Numbered from the stretch's first letter, positions 48,870 through 59,339 are shown. The stretch: 64,000 nt of DNA from Halopseudomonas pachastrellae (GCF_900114765.1 NZ_FOUD01000015.1:62001-126000); one strand, 5' to 3'. The notes: generated by a model from the sequence alone, not told the origin. A program made the numbers and translations.

Positions 48870-51275
48870 TTAGGGCTGCAGCTCCAGCTGATCGGGGAGG
48901 GCGCGAATCGACAGCCAGTCGAACAGCTGCGCCCGATAGCGGCCCTCGTTGAACATCTCGGCCTGGTCCCAGGCGTGGGCATCCAGCGGGTTGCCGGCCT
49001 GGCCTAGCGGGTTGATGCCCAGGCTGGCGTTCAGGTCTGCCAGGTCGATCAGGCGACGGGTCGATGGGCCGGCCTTGATCTGATATTGCGCGGTACCGCG
49101 GTCGAAAACCATGTTGTTAAGGGTTTCGTTGCCGCCGTCTACCGCGACCGGCTGGCTGCTCAGATACTCGCCGAAGGGCAGTCGCTCGCTGAGTGCGTGC
49201 TTGTGCTGCAGGCTGGTCAGGCGCGACCACTGCCACTGCTGCGGGTCATCACCCAAGTCTTTTACCAGCCCTTGCAACGCATTCTTCCAGGCATGCGTGA
49301 TGGCTGCCTGGCGGCCGTCCAGGCTTGGGTGTTCGCGGTTGTCCCACCAGGGCGAGGTCGGCTTCCAGTACAGGCTGGCCAATGTCTTTTCTGCCATGAA
49401 GGTATTACGGAAGTAGCTGTAACGCGGGCCCAGCTCATCGGCAAACAGGGCTTCGGACAGCGCATCCTGCCAGCGCTGGAAAATGCTGGCGGCCTGGCTG
49501 TCGCGCCGGTAGTGCCCATCCCAGCTGCTGAGCAGTGCGAGCGCCTGGGTACCGGTGTCGCGCAGCTCCTCTGGCAGCTGTTGCGGGTCCATGAGCGGCA
49601 TGGCGTCGGCGAGCATGCTCAGGGCAAGTGGGCGCTGATCGTCGAGCTGGAAGGCCTTGAAGTCCGACAGGTCGAAGGGCGCTTCGCGGTTCAGCAGGTC
49701 TTCAAGGCGCTGTGCGCGATCGGTAGGTGCGTAATAGCCTGGCAGCTTGCGGCGCGGATTGCGCTCGGCATACGGGTTGTTGGTGGAGAAGATAACGCCC
49801 TCGCGCGGGTTGATGATGCGCGGGTTGGTCTCAAAGGGTTGATAGCCCAGAAAGTCATCCCGGCCCGACCCCCCGTTGAGCAGCGAAAAGCCGTTGCTGC
49901 TTTGTGGCCAGCGCTTGAGTTTGCCAATCGCCCACATGGCGATGTTGTCATCCACGTCGGCGTACACCAGATTCAGGCCGGGCGCGCTGTGCAGTGCAGC
50001 GGCGGCCTGAAACTCGTCTAGGCTGGTGGCGCGGGTAAAGCCGTAAAAGGCGCTGGCCGAGTCGTTCTCCGGGTCGAGGAAACTCCAGAACAGGCTGACT
50101 GGTTCGCGCTCAAGGCTGCCGGGCAGATCGTTGACGATAGGGCCATGGCGGCTGCTGCGCGTGCGGATCAGTCGATCTTCCTGGCCGCGAATCTTGATGA
50201 CCTCTTCATGCACTTGCAGCTTCTGCCAGCGGTCGACCGCCCAGACCTGCTCCGGGTCGTCCGGGTTGACGCGTTCGCGGTAGAAGTCCACGTCATCGTT
50301 CATCAGCATGGTCAGGCCCCAGGCGTGATGACGCGTCTGGCCCAGCAGCGGAAACGGGATACCGGCGAGAAAGTGGCCATAGACTTCGCTGTCGGGTGTG
50401 CGGATGTGCGCTTCGTACCATACCGCCGGCGCGGCAAAGCCGATGTGCGGGTCGTTGGCCAGCAGCGGCGCGCCACTTGCGCTGCGCCCGGCGTTGACTA
50501 CCCAGGCGTTGGAGCCGAGGAACTGGCCTACCGGCAGGGTCTGTTCAACCTGGCTGATCTGCTCGAGCATTGGCGTCAGCAGTTCGATGTAGGGCTGTCC
50601 GGAAGAGCGCACCGGCGGCAACTGGTCTGGCCAGCTGGGTACCAGATCACGGTAGTGGCGTTCGCTCAGGGTGCCGCGAATGGTGTCGACCAGAGCATCG
50701 GTCTTGAATGCCTCGGCAAAGGAGTACGCCATATAACCCATGGTATTGGCGATGTCCTGGGTACTGAAGTAATCCGGCTTGGTCATCAGCAGGCGATATT
50801 CCAGTGGTCGGCCGCCCTGGTCGATGTACTGGTTGATACCGTCCTGATAGGCGTGGAGCAGCTGTACCTGGGGGCTGTCTGCCTGTTGCTCCAGACGCTC
50901 TGCGTACTGGCGGGCGTAGCGGCTGATGCCCAGGGTCCGGAAGAATCGGTCGGTTGCGAACGACTCGGCGCCGAACAGCTCGGACAGGCGTCCGCCGCCG
51001 ATGCGCCGCAGCAGGTCCATCTGAAATAGCCTGTCCTGGGCATGCACGTAACCCAGCGCGAGGTACGCGTCGTGCTCGCTCTGGGCATCGATGTGCGGTA
51101 CGCCCCAGGCGTCGTAGTAGACAGACACCGGTGCCGTCAGCCCCTCCAGCTTGAGTTTGCCGCTGCGCTTGGCCTCTGCGGTGTGGATAAACCACGTTAT
51201 AAGCAGGGCGCACAGTGCCATGAGCAGGGCAACAAAGAGGATGATTTTCAGAGGGCGATTCAGACGGGCGTTCAC
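48870..51275 (-). CDS. Penicillin-acylase family N-terminal nucleophile hydrolase
   Basis: 801 residues from a GTG at 51275, with AAGG about 8 bases upstream; the frame opens at 51416 but that would enter the divergent gene's promoter. Membrane anchor at about 9-30. Alpha chain to about 254, then the self-cleavage site LGSNAWVV with nucleophile Ser255, then the beta chain (ANDPHIGFAAPAVWYEA). Relatives in pseudomonads (PvdQ, QuiP, HacB) cleave acyl-homoserine lactones or a siderophore precursor. Substrate here is undetermined. Divergent from the patatin gene. Confidence 0.9.
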   Translation of the reverse strand: MNARLNRPLKIILFVALLMALCALLITWFIHTAEAKRSGKLKLEGLTAPVSVYYDAWGVPHIDAQSEHDAYLALGYVHAQDRLFQMDLLRRIGGGRLSELFGAESFATDRFFRTLGISRYARQYAERLEQQADSPQVQLLHAYQDGINQYIDQGGRPLEYRLLMTKPDYFSTQDIANTMGYMAYSFAEAFKTDALVDTIRGTLSERHYRDLVPSWPDQLPPVRSSGQPYIELLTPMLEQISQVEQTLPVGQFLGSNAWVVNAGRSASGAPLLANDPHIGFAAPAVWYEAHIRTPDSEVYGHFLAGIPFPLLGQTRHHAWGLTMLMNDDVDFYRERVNPDDPEQVWAVDRWQKLQVHEEVIKIRGQEDRLIRTRSSRHGPIVNDLPGSLEREPVSLFWSFLDPENDSASAFYGFTRATSLDEFQAAAALHSAPGLNLVYADVDDNIAMWAIGKLKRWPQSSNGFSLLNGGSGRDDFLGYQPFETNPRIINPREGVIFSTNNPYAERNPRRKLPGYYAPTDRAQRLEDLLNREAPFDLSDFKAFQLDDQRPLALSMLADAMPLMDPQQLPEELRDTGTQALALLSSWDGHYRRDSQAASIFQRWQDALSEALFADELGPRYSYFRNTFMAEKTLASLYWKPTSPWWDNREHPSLDGRQAAITHAWKNALQGLVKDLGDDPQQWQWSRLTSLQHKHALSERLPFGEYLSSQPVAVDGGNETLNNMVFDRGTAQYQIKAGPSTRRLIDLADLNASLGINPLGQAGNPLDAHAWDQAEMFNEGRYRAQLFDWLSIRALPDQLELQP

Positions 51276-51373
51276 AATGGGCCTTGTGCAGCGGAAAAAC
51301 GTCCGGGCATCATGCGCAGCGCGGTGGTATACGTCAATCGGGACACGCGAGTTTGTGAAGGAGTAAGAACACG

Positions 51374-52363
51374 ATGGCACGAAGAGTCGCTCTGGTACTG
51401 GGCAGCGGAGGCGCAAGGGGATATGCGCACATAGGCGTGATCGAAGAAATTGAGCGTCGAGGCTATGAGATCGCCTGTATTGCCGGCTGCTCCATGGGCG
51501 CGGTGGTGGGCGGCATTCACGCTGCCGGTCGGCTGGCTGATTACCGCGAGTGGGTGTCCGGTCTGGATTACCTGGATGTCATCCGGCTGCTGGATATCGG
51601 CTTTGGCACCTTGGGCGCGATTCGCGGTGAGCGGGTGTTCGGACGAATCCGCGAGATACTCGGCGATATCGATATCGAAGACCTGGCGATCCCTTTCACT
51701 GCTGTCGCCACCGACCTGACCAACCAGCAGGAGGTGTGGTTTCAGTCGGGCTGTTTGCATCAGGCTATGCGTGCCTCGGCGGCTATCCCCAGTCTGTTTT
51801 CCCCGGTACGCCAAGGCAATCGCGTGCTGGTTGACGGCGGCCTGCTTAATCCGCTGCCGATTGTGCCGGTGGTGTCGGCGCATTGTGATCTGATCATGGC
51901 GGTGAACCTCAACTCGATTGAAAGCAACCACTATCAGATGCCCGTGATCGAGCGGCCTGCGCCCATTCGTCAGCAGTGGGAGCAGTGGATGGCCGCGCTA
52001 AAGCCGTCCTGGCTCGGACGGCGGGCCGAGGAGGAGGAAGAGCAGGCCGGTCAGCAGGCGCTGCCGCTGACGCCGGAGGAGGGCGATGAGCCGCACTCGC
52101 GTGAGGAGGACCAGGATGCCCCGGTCGAAGTGGAGCCACCGGTGGGCCCTGCCAGCATGCTGGAGCTGGTCAACCTGTCATTTGAGGCGATGCAGGCCTC
52201 GCTTACTCAGTACAAGATTGCTGGCTATCCGCCAGACGTGGTGTTCAATGTGCCCAAGCGCCTGTGCCGGTTCTTCGAGTTCTATCGCGCCCCTGAGTTG
52301 ATCGAGCTGGGCCGCATGGTAGCCAGCGATACGCTGGATCAGTTCGAACGTCGCCAGCACTGA
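51374..52363 (+). CDS. Patatin-like phospholipase (RssA type)
   Basis: 329 residues. Oxyanion loop GSGGARGYAHIG (about 10-21), nucleophile GCSMG with Ser40, and catalytic Asp in VDGGLLNPLP (about 156). An acidic Glu-rich insert at about 217-256 separates the catalytic part from a C-terminal helix region. Good ribosome site (AAGGAG). 98 bp from the divergent acylase start. Confidence 0.92.
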   Translation: MARRVALVLGSGGARGYAHIGVIEEIERRGYEIACIAGCSMGAVVGGIHAAGRLADYREWVSGLDYLDVIRLLDIGFGTLGAIRGERVFGRIREILGDIDIEDLAIPFTAVATDLTNQQEVWFQSGCLHQAMRASAAIPSLFSPVRQGNRVLVDGGLLNPLPIVPVVSAHCDLIMAVNLNSIESNHYQMPVIERPAPIRQQWEQWMAALKPSWLGRRAEEEEEQAGQQALPLTPEEGDEPHSREEDQDAPVEVEPPVGPASMLELVNLSFEAMQASLTQYKIAGYPPDVVFNVPKRLCRFFEFYRAPELIELGRMVASDTLDQFERRQH

Positions 52364-52420
52364 ACTGCGTCTGGTGTCTGCTAGAATCCGGCTTTCTATG
52401 TAACCGTCGCGGAGCCGAGC

Positions 52421-53458
52421 ATGACCCAGACCATACGTTTGACCGAATATAGCCACGGCGCTGGTTGTGGCTGCAAGATTGCGCCGCGCGTGCTCGATGA
52501 GATGCTCTCGGTCGGCCAGCCTGGCCCGGCCTTTGAGCAGCTCTGGGTGGGCAATGCCAGCCGCGATGATGCGGCGGTATTCGGTCTGGACGACGAGCAG
52601 GGCATTGTCAGCACCACTGACTTTTTCATGCCAATTGTCGATGACCCCTTCGACTTTGGCCGCATCGCTGCGACCAACGCCATCAGCGACATCTACGCCA
52701 TGGGTGGCACGCCGCTGATGGCCATCGCAATCCTCGGCTGGCCGGTCAACCTGTTGCCTGCCGCCGTGGCCGGCGAGGTGTTGGCTGGCGCGCGCCAAGT
52801 GTGCACCGAGGCGGGCATGCCCCTGGCCGGTGGGCACTCGATCGATGCGCCCGAGCCGATCTTTGGCCTGGCGGTGACCGGCCATGTGTTGAAACGCCAA
52901 CTCAAGCGCAACGATCAGGCCCAGGCAGGCGCCCAGCTGTTTCTGACCAAGCCGCTGGGCATTGGCATCCTTACCACCGCAGAAAAGCAGAAGAAGCTGC
53001 GCGCTGAAGACGCCGGTGTCGCACGGGATCTGATGTGTCAGCTCAACCGTCCAGGTCAGCGCTTTGCCACCCTCGACGGAGTTCAGGCCATGACCGATGT
53101 CACTGGTTTTGGCCTGCTCGGGCACCTGACTGAAATGGCCGAAGGTGCTGGCCTGCAGGCGCGCCTGAACAGCGCGCAGGTGCCGCGACTGCCAGCAGTC
53201 GACTACTACCTTGAACAGGGCTGCGTGCCCGGAGGCACGCTACGCAACTTCGACAGCTACGGCCACAAAATCGGTGCGTTGAGCGAGGCGCAAAAGCACC
53301 TGCTGTGTGATCCGCAGACCAGCGGCGGTCTGCTGGTGGCGGTAGCGCCGCAGGCGGTGGATGAGTTTCTTTCGCTGGCCGGCGAGCAGGGGCTGGCGCT
53401 GAGCTGCATCGGTGAACTGGTCGAGCGCGCCGGCGGGCCCTGGGTCGAGGTGCTCTGA
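52421..53458 (+). CDS. selD: Selenide, water dikinase
   Basis: 345 residues. Makes selenophosphate from selenide and ATP. The N-terminal [10 protein letters not shown] holds Cys16 and Lys19, equal to catalytic Cys17 and Lys20 of E. coli; it is the Cys form, not the selenocysteine form. [13 protein letters not shown] and [13 protein letters not shown] bind ATP and metal. The stop shares one base with the selU start. Confidence 0.97.
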   Translation: MTQTIRLTEYSHGAGCGCKIAPRVLDEMLSVGQPGPAFEQLWVGNASRDDAAVFGLDDEQGIVSTTDFFMPIVDDPFDFGRIAATNAISDIYAMGGTPLMAIAILGWPVNLLPAAVAGEVLAGARQVCTEAGMPLAGGHSIDAPEPIFGLAVTGHVLKRQLKRNDQAQAGAQLFLTKPLGIGILTTAEKQKKLRAEDAGVARDLMCQLNRPGQRFATLDGVQAMTDVTGFGLLGHLTEMAEGAGLQARLNSAQVPRLPAVDYYLEQGCVPGGTLRNFDSYGHKIGALSEAQKHLLCDPQTSGGLLVAVAPQAVDEFLSLAGEQGLALSCIGELVERAGGPWVEVL

Positions 53459-54564
53459 TGCGTGACAATACCGAGGACTTTCGTCAGCTGTTCTTGCAGA
53501 ACGTGCCGCTGATGGATGTGCGAGCGCCGATTGAGTTTGGTAAGGGCGCCTTTCCCCAGGCAGTCAACCTGCCGCTGATGAATGACAGCGAACGCCAGAA
53601 GGTCGGTACCCAGTACAAGCAGCAAGGGCAGGCGGCGGCGATCGAGCTGGGTCATCAACTGGTGCGCGGCAAGCTCAAGGCTGCGCGCATCGACGCCTGG
53701 CTGGCGCATGTCCAGGCAGCGCCCGAGGGTTATCTGTACTGTTTTCGTGGCGGCCTGCGCTCGCAGCTGGTGCAGCAATGGCTAAGCGATGCCGGTGTGC
53801 AGTATCCACGGGTGATCGGTGGCTACAAGGCCATGCGGCGTTTTCTTATCGATACCCTGGATGCGGCTGCGCTGGAGTGCAACCCGATACTGGTGGCCGG
53901 CATGACCGGCACCGGTAAGACCGAGGTGATCAGCGCGCTGGACAACAGCCTGGATCTGGAAGGGCATGCGCACCACCGTGGCTCCAGCTTTGGCCGTCAC
54001 GCTACACCCCAGCCGGGGCAGATCGATTTTGAGAATCACCTGGCCATTGCCGCGCTCAAGGTGCGGGCGGCCGGGCATAGTCGCCTGGTGCTGGAAGACG
54101 AGGGCCGCATCGTCGGCAGCTGTTCGGTACCGCTGACGCTCTACCGAGTCATGCAAGAGGCGCCGCTGGTGTGGCTGGAGGACAGCTTCGAAAACCGTGT
54201 TACGCGCATTCTGGGTGATTACGTCATCAACATGCAGGGTGAGTATGCCGCGCTGCATCCGAGTGATGCACAAGCCGGTTTCAGCGCCTTTGCCGAGTAC
54301 CTGCTGGGCAGTTTGCAACGTATCCACAAGCGGTTGGGAGGCGAGCGCTATCAGCAGCTCGACGGGCTGATGCGTGAGGCGCTGGAGATTCAGCAGCGCA
54401 CCGGTGATGTGCAGGCGCACCGGCGCTGGATTGAAAGTTTGCTGATCCATTACTACGACCCTATGTACGTCTACCAGCGTGAGAGCAAGGACCCGCGAGT
54501 GGTGTTCAGCGGCGAGCAGCAGGCGGTAACCGAGTGGCTGCGAGAGCACTGCATCAGCGAATGA
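53458..54564 (+). CDS. selU: tRNA 2-selenouridine synthase
   Basis: 368 residues. Replaces sulfur by selenium in 2-thiouridine at wobble position 34 of Lys, Glu and Gln tRNAs, using selenophosphate from SelD. N-terminal rhodanese domain with Cys95 ([12 protein letters not shown]), then a P-loop domain with [10 protein letters not shown] (about 145-154). Coupled to selD by a one-base overlap. Also called MnmH or YbbB. Confidence 0.96.
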   Translation: MRDNTEDFRQLFLQNVPLMDVRAPIEFGKGAFPQAVNLPLMNDSERQKVGTQYKQQGQAAAIELGHQLVRGKLKAARIDAWLAHVQAAPEGYLYCFRGGLRSQLVQQWLSDAGVQYPRVIGGYKAMRRFLIDTLDAAALECNPILVAGMTGTGKTEVISALDNSLDLEGHAHHRGSSFGRHATPQPGQIDFENHLAIAALKVRAAGHSRLVLEDEGRIVGSCSVPLTLYRVMQEAPLVWLEDSFENRVTRILGDYVINMQGEYAALHPSDAQAGFSAFAEYLLGSLQRIHKRLGGERYQQLDGLMREALEIQQRTGDVQAHRRWIESLLIHYYDPMYVYQRESKDPRVVFSGEQQAVTEWLREHCISE

Positions 54565-54674
54565 CATGACGCGTGAACAACAACGCTTAATTTGGTCGAG
54601 TCGTGACTATCGCCGCGCTAGTATCCTGAAAAAGACAAGCCCGCCAACGCGGTCAATGACAGGAGTACAGACGC

Positions 54675-55436
54675 ATGAGTAATGAATTTTCCGGCAAGGT
54701 AGCACTGGTAACCGGCGCGGCCGCGGGCATCGGCAAGGCAACGGCAGAGGCGTTTGCCGCTGCAGGAGCCCAAGTTGTTCTCTCTGACATTGATGTGTCT
54801 GCTGGCGAGGCGGTAGCTGAAGCTATTCGTGCGGCGGGCGGCGATGCGGTATTCATTGCCTGTAATGTGGCGGATTCGGCTGAGGTGAAAGGCCTGATTG
54901 AACGCATTGATGCGGAATTTGGTCGCCTGGACTGCGCCTTTAACAACGCCGGTATCGAGATTGAGCTGGGCAAGCTGGCCGATGGCGATGAAGCCGTGTT
55001 TGACCGCATCATGGACGTCAACGTCAAGGGCGTGTGGCAGTGCATGCGCTACGAGCTGCCGCTGATGCTCAAGAACGGTGGCGGTGCCATCGTCAATACC
55101 GCCTCGGTGGCCGCACTGGGCGCTGCACCCAAAATGAGCATCTACGCCGCCAGCAAACACGCTGTGTTGGGCCTGACTCGGTCAGCCGCCGTGGAATACG
55201 CCAGGCAGGGTGTCAGGGTGAACGCGGTATGCCCCGCCGTCATCGATACCGAGATGTTCCGCCGCGCTGTTGCTATCGAGCCGCGCAAGGCTGATGCCGC
55301 TGCCGCAATGCACCCGGTGGGCCGCGTAGGCCGCGCCGAAGAAATTGCCGCCGCCGTGCTCTATTTGTGCTCCGAGGGGGCGTCCTTCACGACCGGCATC
55401 GCCCTGCCTGTAGATGGTGGCAGTACCTGTATCTGA
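54675..55436 (+). CDS. Short-chain dehydrogenase/reductase
   Basis: 253 residues. Nucleotide-binding TGAAAGIG (about 13-20), NNAGIE, catalytic Ser in NTASVAALG, YAASK (Tyr/Lys), and a C-terminal LPVDGGSTCI typical of classical SDRs. Substrate unknown. The ribosome site is AGGAG. It stands alone, 110 bp after selU and 95 bp before the PsiE-like gene. Confidence 0.94.
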   Translation: MSNEFSGKVALVTGAAAGIGKATAEAFAAAGAQVVLSDIDVSAGEAVAEAIRAAGGDAVFIACNVADSAEVKGLIERIDAEFGRLDCAFNNAGIEIELGKLADGDEAVFDRIMDVNVKGVWQCMRYELPLMLKNGGGAIVNTASVAALGAAPKMSIYAASKHAVLGLTRSAAVEYARQGVRVNAVCPAVIDTEMFRRAVAIEPRKADAAAAMHPVGRVGRAEEIAAAVLYLCSEGASFTTGIALPVDGGSTCI

Positions 55437-55531
55437 GTCGGCGCAGGCCCGGTGCTAGGGGGCTGCCTTGCGTGTGTCTTCCTGCTGGTCGATCATGGGC
55501 GTAGCTCATATCGACCAAGAGGAGGACCTGA

Positions 55532-56002
55532 GTGAATAAAGAGCCGCACGACGAGTTACCGCTGGACGATCCGGATCCGATTATCCGGGGCAGCCATCTT
55601 GCCATTCGCTTTGCGGTCAAATTGCTGGCCATTTTAATGGTGGTGGTGATCTTCTTTGGCATCGCCGACGTGGTGTATGTGTTGTATCAGCGCCTGACCA
55701 CCGGGCCTCATTACTTGCTGAACATCAGCGACATCTTTGAAACCTTTGCGGCCTTTCTGGCGGTGCTGGTGGCCATCGAGATTTTCGTCAATATCCGTAT
55801 TTATCTGAGCAGCTACGAGCTGCCGGTCAAGCTGGTTGTCGCCACCGCTTTGATGGCGGTGGCGCGCAAGATCATCGTGCTGGATTTTGAAAAGATCGAG
55901 GCGCTTGAAGTCTTCTCCCTCGGTGCGGTGGTGCTGGCGCTGGGCGGAACCTATTGCTACATGTTGCACGCCCAGCACCGCGAAGGTGGCCGTAATGTTT
56001 GA
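55532..56002 (+). CDS. PsiE-like membrane protein
   Basis: 156 residues from a GTG at 55532, with GAGGAGGA upstream. Four hydrophobic segments. The spacing, with YQRLTTGPHYLLNISDIFETFAAF and VEIFVNIRIYL-like sequence, fits the phosphate-starvation-inducible PsiE family. Molecular function unknown. Overlaps the next gene by 8 bp. Confidence 0.85.
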   Translation: MNKEPHDELPLDDPDPIIRGSHLAIRFAVKLLAILMVVVIFFGIADVVYVLYQRLTTGPHYLLNISDIFETFAAFLAVLVAIEIFVNIRIYLSSYELPVKLVVATALMAVARKIIVLDFEKIEALEVFSLGAVVLALGGTYCYMLHAQHREGGRNV

Positions 56003-56387
56003 GTTTTGGCGGCGCAGGAGGTTGCGTCGTGCGTTTCGGGGTTATTTGCTTGAGCTTGGTCTGGCTCTGATATCTCGCTACGGGCCCCAGGACCAATTTA
56101 CCGTCAAGCAAGTGCTGGCGACTATCCATGACCTGCGCCTGGATGGCCGCTTTGCGGCCTACGCGGTGGCACTGTACCGGCGCGAAGCGTCATCCAACTG
56201 TGTTGCCTTGTTACGTCTGGATCAGGCTCTGTTGGACAGCCTGCGTGCGGACATTGCGCAGTACCTTTTTGCCGGTGACAGCAGCTATGGTGTGAGTGAT
56301 GTCCTGAGCCGTGTCCGCACAAGTGGCTGGCAGGGCGGTCCGGCGCCGGATTGGATGGCTAACAAGCATGGACGTACCAGCCTCTAG
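55995..56387 (+). CDS. Small conserved protein, possibly DUF6559
   Basis: 130 residues from the ATG at 55995; the longer open frame to 55887 is a shadow of the PsiE-like gene. Begins with a basic stretch (FWRRRRLRRAFRGYLLELG) and continues TVKQVLATIHDLRLDGRFAAYAVAL-like helical sequence. The resemblance to DUF6559 is from memory. No catalytic motif. Coupled to the PsiE-like gene by overlap. Confidence 0.72.
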   Translation: MFEFWRRRRLRRAFRGYLLELGLALISRYGPQDQFTVKQVLATIHDLRLDGRFAAYAVALYRREASSNCVALLRLDQALLDSLRADIAQYLFAGDSSYGVSDVLSRVRTSGWQGGPAPDWMANKHGRTSL

Positions 56388-56451
56388 CGATCTCCGGTGC
56401 CATCGTATTGGCGGGGCAGCTGGCCGCGTTGGTCACTGTTCCTGGTCATAA

Positions 56452-56490
56452 AAAACGGGATCAGGTTGTTACCTGATCCCGTTTTGTTTT
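56452..56490. terminator. Bidirectional terminator
   Basis: AAAACGGGATCAGGT (56452-56466), loop TGTT, ACCTGATCCCGTTTT (56471-56485), then GTTTT. A perfect 15-bp stem between convergent genes, with T runs on both strands, serving both the upstream operon and htpX. Confidence 0.93.
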
Positions 56491-56510
56491 TACGCTTGGC
56501 TTGCAGCCGC

Positions 56511-57404
56511 TTAGCGGTAGTTGCCAGCGCGCAGGGCGGCGATACGCTCGTCTAGCGGCGGGTGGCTCATCAGCAGGCCGGCCAGGCCATTCTTCAGGCC
56601 GCCGTTGATGCCGAATGCGGTCATCTCACCGGGCATCTCGACCGGAATGCCTTGCTCGGCCTTCAAGTGCTCCAGTGCGGCAATCATGGCGCCTGCACCG
56701 GCCAGCTGGGCGCCGGCGGCGTCGGCGCGGAATTCACGCTGACGCGAGAACCACATAACGATGATGCTGGCGAGGATGCCCAGCACCAGCTCGGCAAAGA
56801 TGGTGGCGATGAAGTAACCGATGCCAGGGCCTTCGCCTTCGTTTTTGAACACCGCACGGTCGACAAAGTTACCGATAATGCGGGCGAAGAACATCACAAA
56901 GGTGTTTACCACGCCTTGAATCAGCGACAGGGTGACCATGTCGCCGTTAGCCACGTGACCAATCTCATGGGCCATGACGGCCTTCACCTCGGCCGGGCTA
57001 AAGCGCTGCAGCATGCCTTCGGACACGGCAACCAGCGAGGCGTTCTTGTTCCAGCCGGTCGCAAAGGCGTTGGGCGCGCGCGAGGGGAAGATAGCCACCT
57101 CCGGCATGCCGATGCCAGCGGTGCGGGCCAGCTCTTCAACGGTACTGACCAGCCAGCGCTCTTGTTGGGTTTGGGGTTGTTCGATCACGCGGGCGCCGGT
57201 GCTGCGCTTGGCCATCCACTTGGACAGAAACAGCGAGACAAAGGAGCCGGCAAAACCGAACACGGCACAGAAAATCAGCAGCGACTGCAGGTTCATGCCG
57301 CCCTGGCCGTCATGGACGCTGCCCACGCCCAGCAGACTGAGGGTGACGCTGGCAACCAGAATGACCGCTATGTTGGTGGCCAGAAACAACAGAATTCGCA
57401 TCAT
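56511..57404 (-). CDS. htpX: Membrane metalloprotease HtpX
   Basis: 297 residues from the ATG at 57404 ([11 protein letters not shown]). Zinc-binding HEIGH in [12 protein letters not shown] (about 143-147), with four membrane helices, the first two at about 3-55. HtpX degrades misfolded membrane proteins, working beside FtsH. In P. aeruginosa htpX (PA2830) also neighbours the genes that follow here. Confidence 0.95.
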   Translation of the reverse strand: MMRILLFLATNIAVILVASVTLSLLGVGSVHDGQGGMNLQSLLIFCAVFGFAGSFVSLFLSKWMAKRSTGARVIEQPQTQQERWLVSTVEELARTAGIGMPEVAIFPSRAPNAFATGWNKNASLVAVSEGMLQRFSPAEVKAVMAHEIGHVANGDMVTLSLIQGVVNTFVMFFARIIGNFVDRAVFKNEGEGPGIGYFIATIFAELVLGILASIIVMWFSRQREFRADAAGAQLAGAGAMIAALEHLKAEQGIPVEMPGEMTAFGINGGLKNGLAGLLMSHPPLDERIAALRAGNYR

Positions 57405-57554
57405 GTTCAGGGTATTCCTATCGAGGTAATCAGGGTGTTGCAAGCGGCTCTGGCCCGGTATGGGCGGCCGCTTCTTGGAGCTTATATTGGGCGAAAGCCG
57501 GCGGGTTTCAACGGCGACTCTATGACAAAACGTGTCTTGCGGCAGTTCCTTGCT

Positions 57555-57977
57555 TCAGCGGCGGAAACACTGCTGGACGGCGTCAAAGATCTCGTTGCTG
57601 GCGCCGCTGCGTAGCGCATCGCGCAAGCGTTGGGCCAGGCTGGCCTGCTGGCGGGCGACACTGGCTGGCAGGTGGGGCTGCAGGCGCTCGGCGTCGGGGG
57701 CCGAGAGCAGGGTGAAGGCGCGTTCGGTCAGGCAGGCCTGATCTATGGCGTCCTGGAGAATGGTGTCGGTGTGGCGCAGAAAACCTTCATCGGCCAGCCA
57801 CAGCATGGCGCTGAAACAGGCGCTATGACGTGGGGCAGGTACGCCGAAGGGGTCGGGTTCGTGCTCGCCGATCAGGTCGATAACGAAGAGGCTGGCCGGC
57901 TGCGGGAAGCGGTTGTACAGCGCCACCAGGATGCGGGCAACATCCTGGTGGAAGTCTTCGATATGCAGATCAGCCAC
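57555..57977 (-). CDS. Conserved hypothetical protein (PA2829-like position)
   Basis: 140 residues from a GTG at 57977, with no strong ribosome site. Helical, no membrane segment, with IEDFHQDVARILVALYNRF and FSAMLWLADEGFLRHTDTI, which suggests a small two-domain helical fold. It follows the aminotransferase gene by 12 bp. The location between htpX and the aminotransferase matches PA2829 of P. aeruginosa by order only. Confidence 0.75.
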   Translation of the reverse strand: MADLHIEDFHQDVARILVALYNRFPQPASLFVIDLIGEHEPDPFGVPAPRHSACFSAMLWLADEGFLRHTDTILQDAIDQACLTERAFTLLSAPDAERLQPHLPASVARQQASLAQRLRDALRSGASNEIFDAVQQCFRR

Positions 57978-57989
57978 GGCCGTCTGCCA

Positions 57990-59201
57990 CTACTGGCGGT
58001 AGGTTTTGAGGAAGTTGGCGATACGACCGATAGCCATTTCCAGATCATCCTTGCGCGGCAGCGATACAATGCGGAAGTGGTCCGGCCAGGGCCAATTGAA
58101 GGCGGTGCCCTGTACGATCAGGATCTTTTCCTGCAGCAGCAGGTCGAGAACCATCTTCTCATCGTTGTGGATCGGATAGACCTTGGGGTCCAGCCGTGGG
58201 AACAGGTACAGCGCGCCCTTGGGCTTGGTGCAGCTGACGCCGGGGATGTCGTTGAGCATTTCCCAGGCGGTATCGCGTTGTTCCAGCAGGCGGCCGCCCG
58301 GCAGGATCAGGTCATTGATGCTCTGATAGCCGCCCAGCGCGGTCTGGATCGCGTGCTGCGAGGGCACGTTGGCGCACAGGCGCATGGAGGCGAGGATTTC
58401 CAAGCCTTCAAGATAGCTGGTGGCGTGGTGCTTGGGCCCGCTGATGACCATCCAGCCAGAGCGGAAACCGGCCACGCGGTAGGACTTGGACAGGCCATTG
58501 AAGGTCAGGCAGAGTACGTCCGGGGCAACAGCGGCCAGTGATTCGTGCACGGCACCGTCGTACAGGATCTTGTCGTAAATCTCATCGGCAAACAGGATCA
58601 GGTTGTGCTCACGGGCGACCTGGGCCAGTTGCTCCAGCACCGCACGCGGGTAGACGGCGCCGGTGGGGTTGTTCGGGTTGATGACCACCATAGCCCGGGT
58701 GTTGGGGGTGATCTTGCTGCGGATGTCTTCGATATCCGGGTACCAGTCCGACTGCTCGTCGCACAGGTAGTGCACGGGCTTGCCGCCAGAGAGGCTGACC
58801 GAAGCGGTCCACAGCGGGTAGTCGGGTGCCGGGATCAGCACTTCATCACCGTTGTTGAGCAGGCCCTGCATGGACATGACAATCAGCTCTGACACACCAT
58901 TGCCCAGATAGATATCATCAATGCCTACACCAGGGATGTTTTTGGTCTGGGTGTAATGCATTACCGCCTTGCGCGCAGAGAACAGGCCGCGCGAATCGCT
59001 GTAGCCCTGGGCGGTTGGCAGGTTGAGAATAACGTCCTGGAGAATTTCCTCCGGCGCCTCGAATCCAAAGGGTGCAGGGTTGCCGATGTTCAACTTGAGA
59101 ATGCGATGGCCTTCTTCCTCAAGGCGCTTGGCGTGCCGCAGAACGGGTCCGCGGATGTCGTAACAGACATTGGCCAGTTTGTTGGACTTGCTAACCTGCA
59201 T
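57990..59201 (-). CDS. alaA: Alanine aminotransferase AlaA type
   Basis: 403 residues from the ATG at 59201 (MQVSKSNKLANVCYDIRGP); the frame extends upstream but into the divergent msrB leader. Class I PLP aminotransferase with the Lys in NGLSKSYRVAGFRSGW, NPNNPTGAV, and FADEIYDKIL. Transfers amino groups between glutamate and pyruvate. Divergent from msrB. Confidence 0.93.
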   Translation of the reverse strand: MQVSKSNKLANVCYDIRGPVLRHAKRLEEEGHRILKLNIGNPAPFGFEAPEEILQDVILNLPTAQGYSDSRGLFSARKAVMHYTQTKNIPGVGIDDIYLGNGVSELIVMSMQGLLNNGDEVLIPAPDYPLWTASVSLSGGKPVHYLCDEQSDWYPDIEDIRSKITPNTRAMVVINPNNPTGAVYPRAVLEQLAQVAREHNLILFADEIYDKILYDGAVHESLAAVAPDVLCLTFNGLSKSYRVAGFRSGWMVISGPKHHATSYLEGLEILASMRLCANVPSQHAIQTALGGYQSINDLILPGGRLLEQRDTAWEMLNDIPGVSCTKPKGALYLFPRLDPKVYPIHNDEKMVLDLLLQEKILIVQGTAFNWPWPDHFRIVSLPRKDDLEMAIGRIANFLKTYRQ

Positions 59202-59339
59202 GGTGCTTACCTTGTCGATCCGAGCTGAGTAGGGTGTCGGGAAGCAGGCGAAGGCTTCCCAGAGCGCGTAATAAACGCCCATCATACGTTGAGCGCGGGC
59301 GGCTGTGAACGTCCTATTGGGCTTATCAGGAGTTAAATC

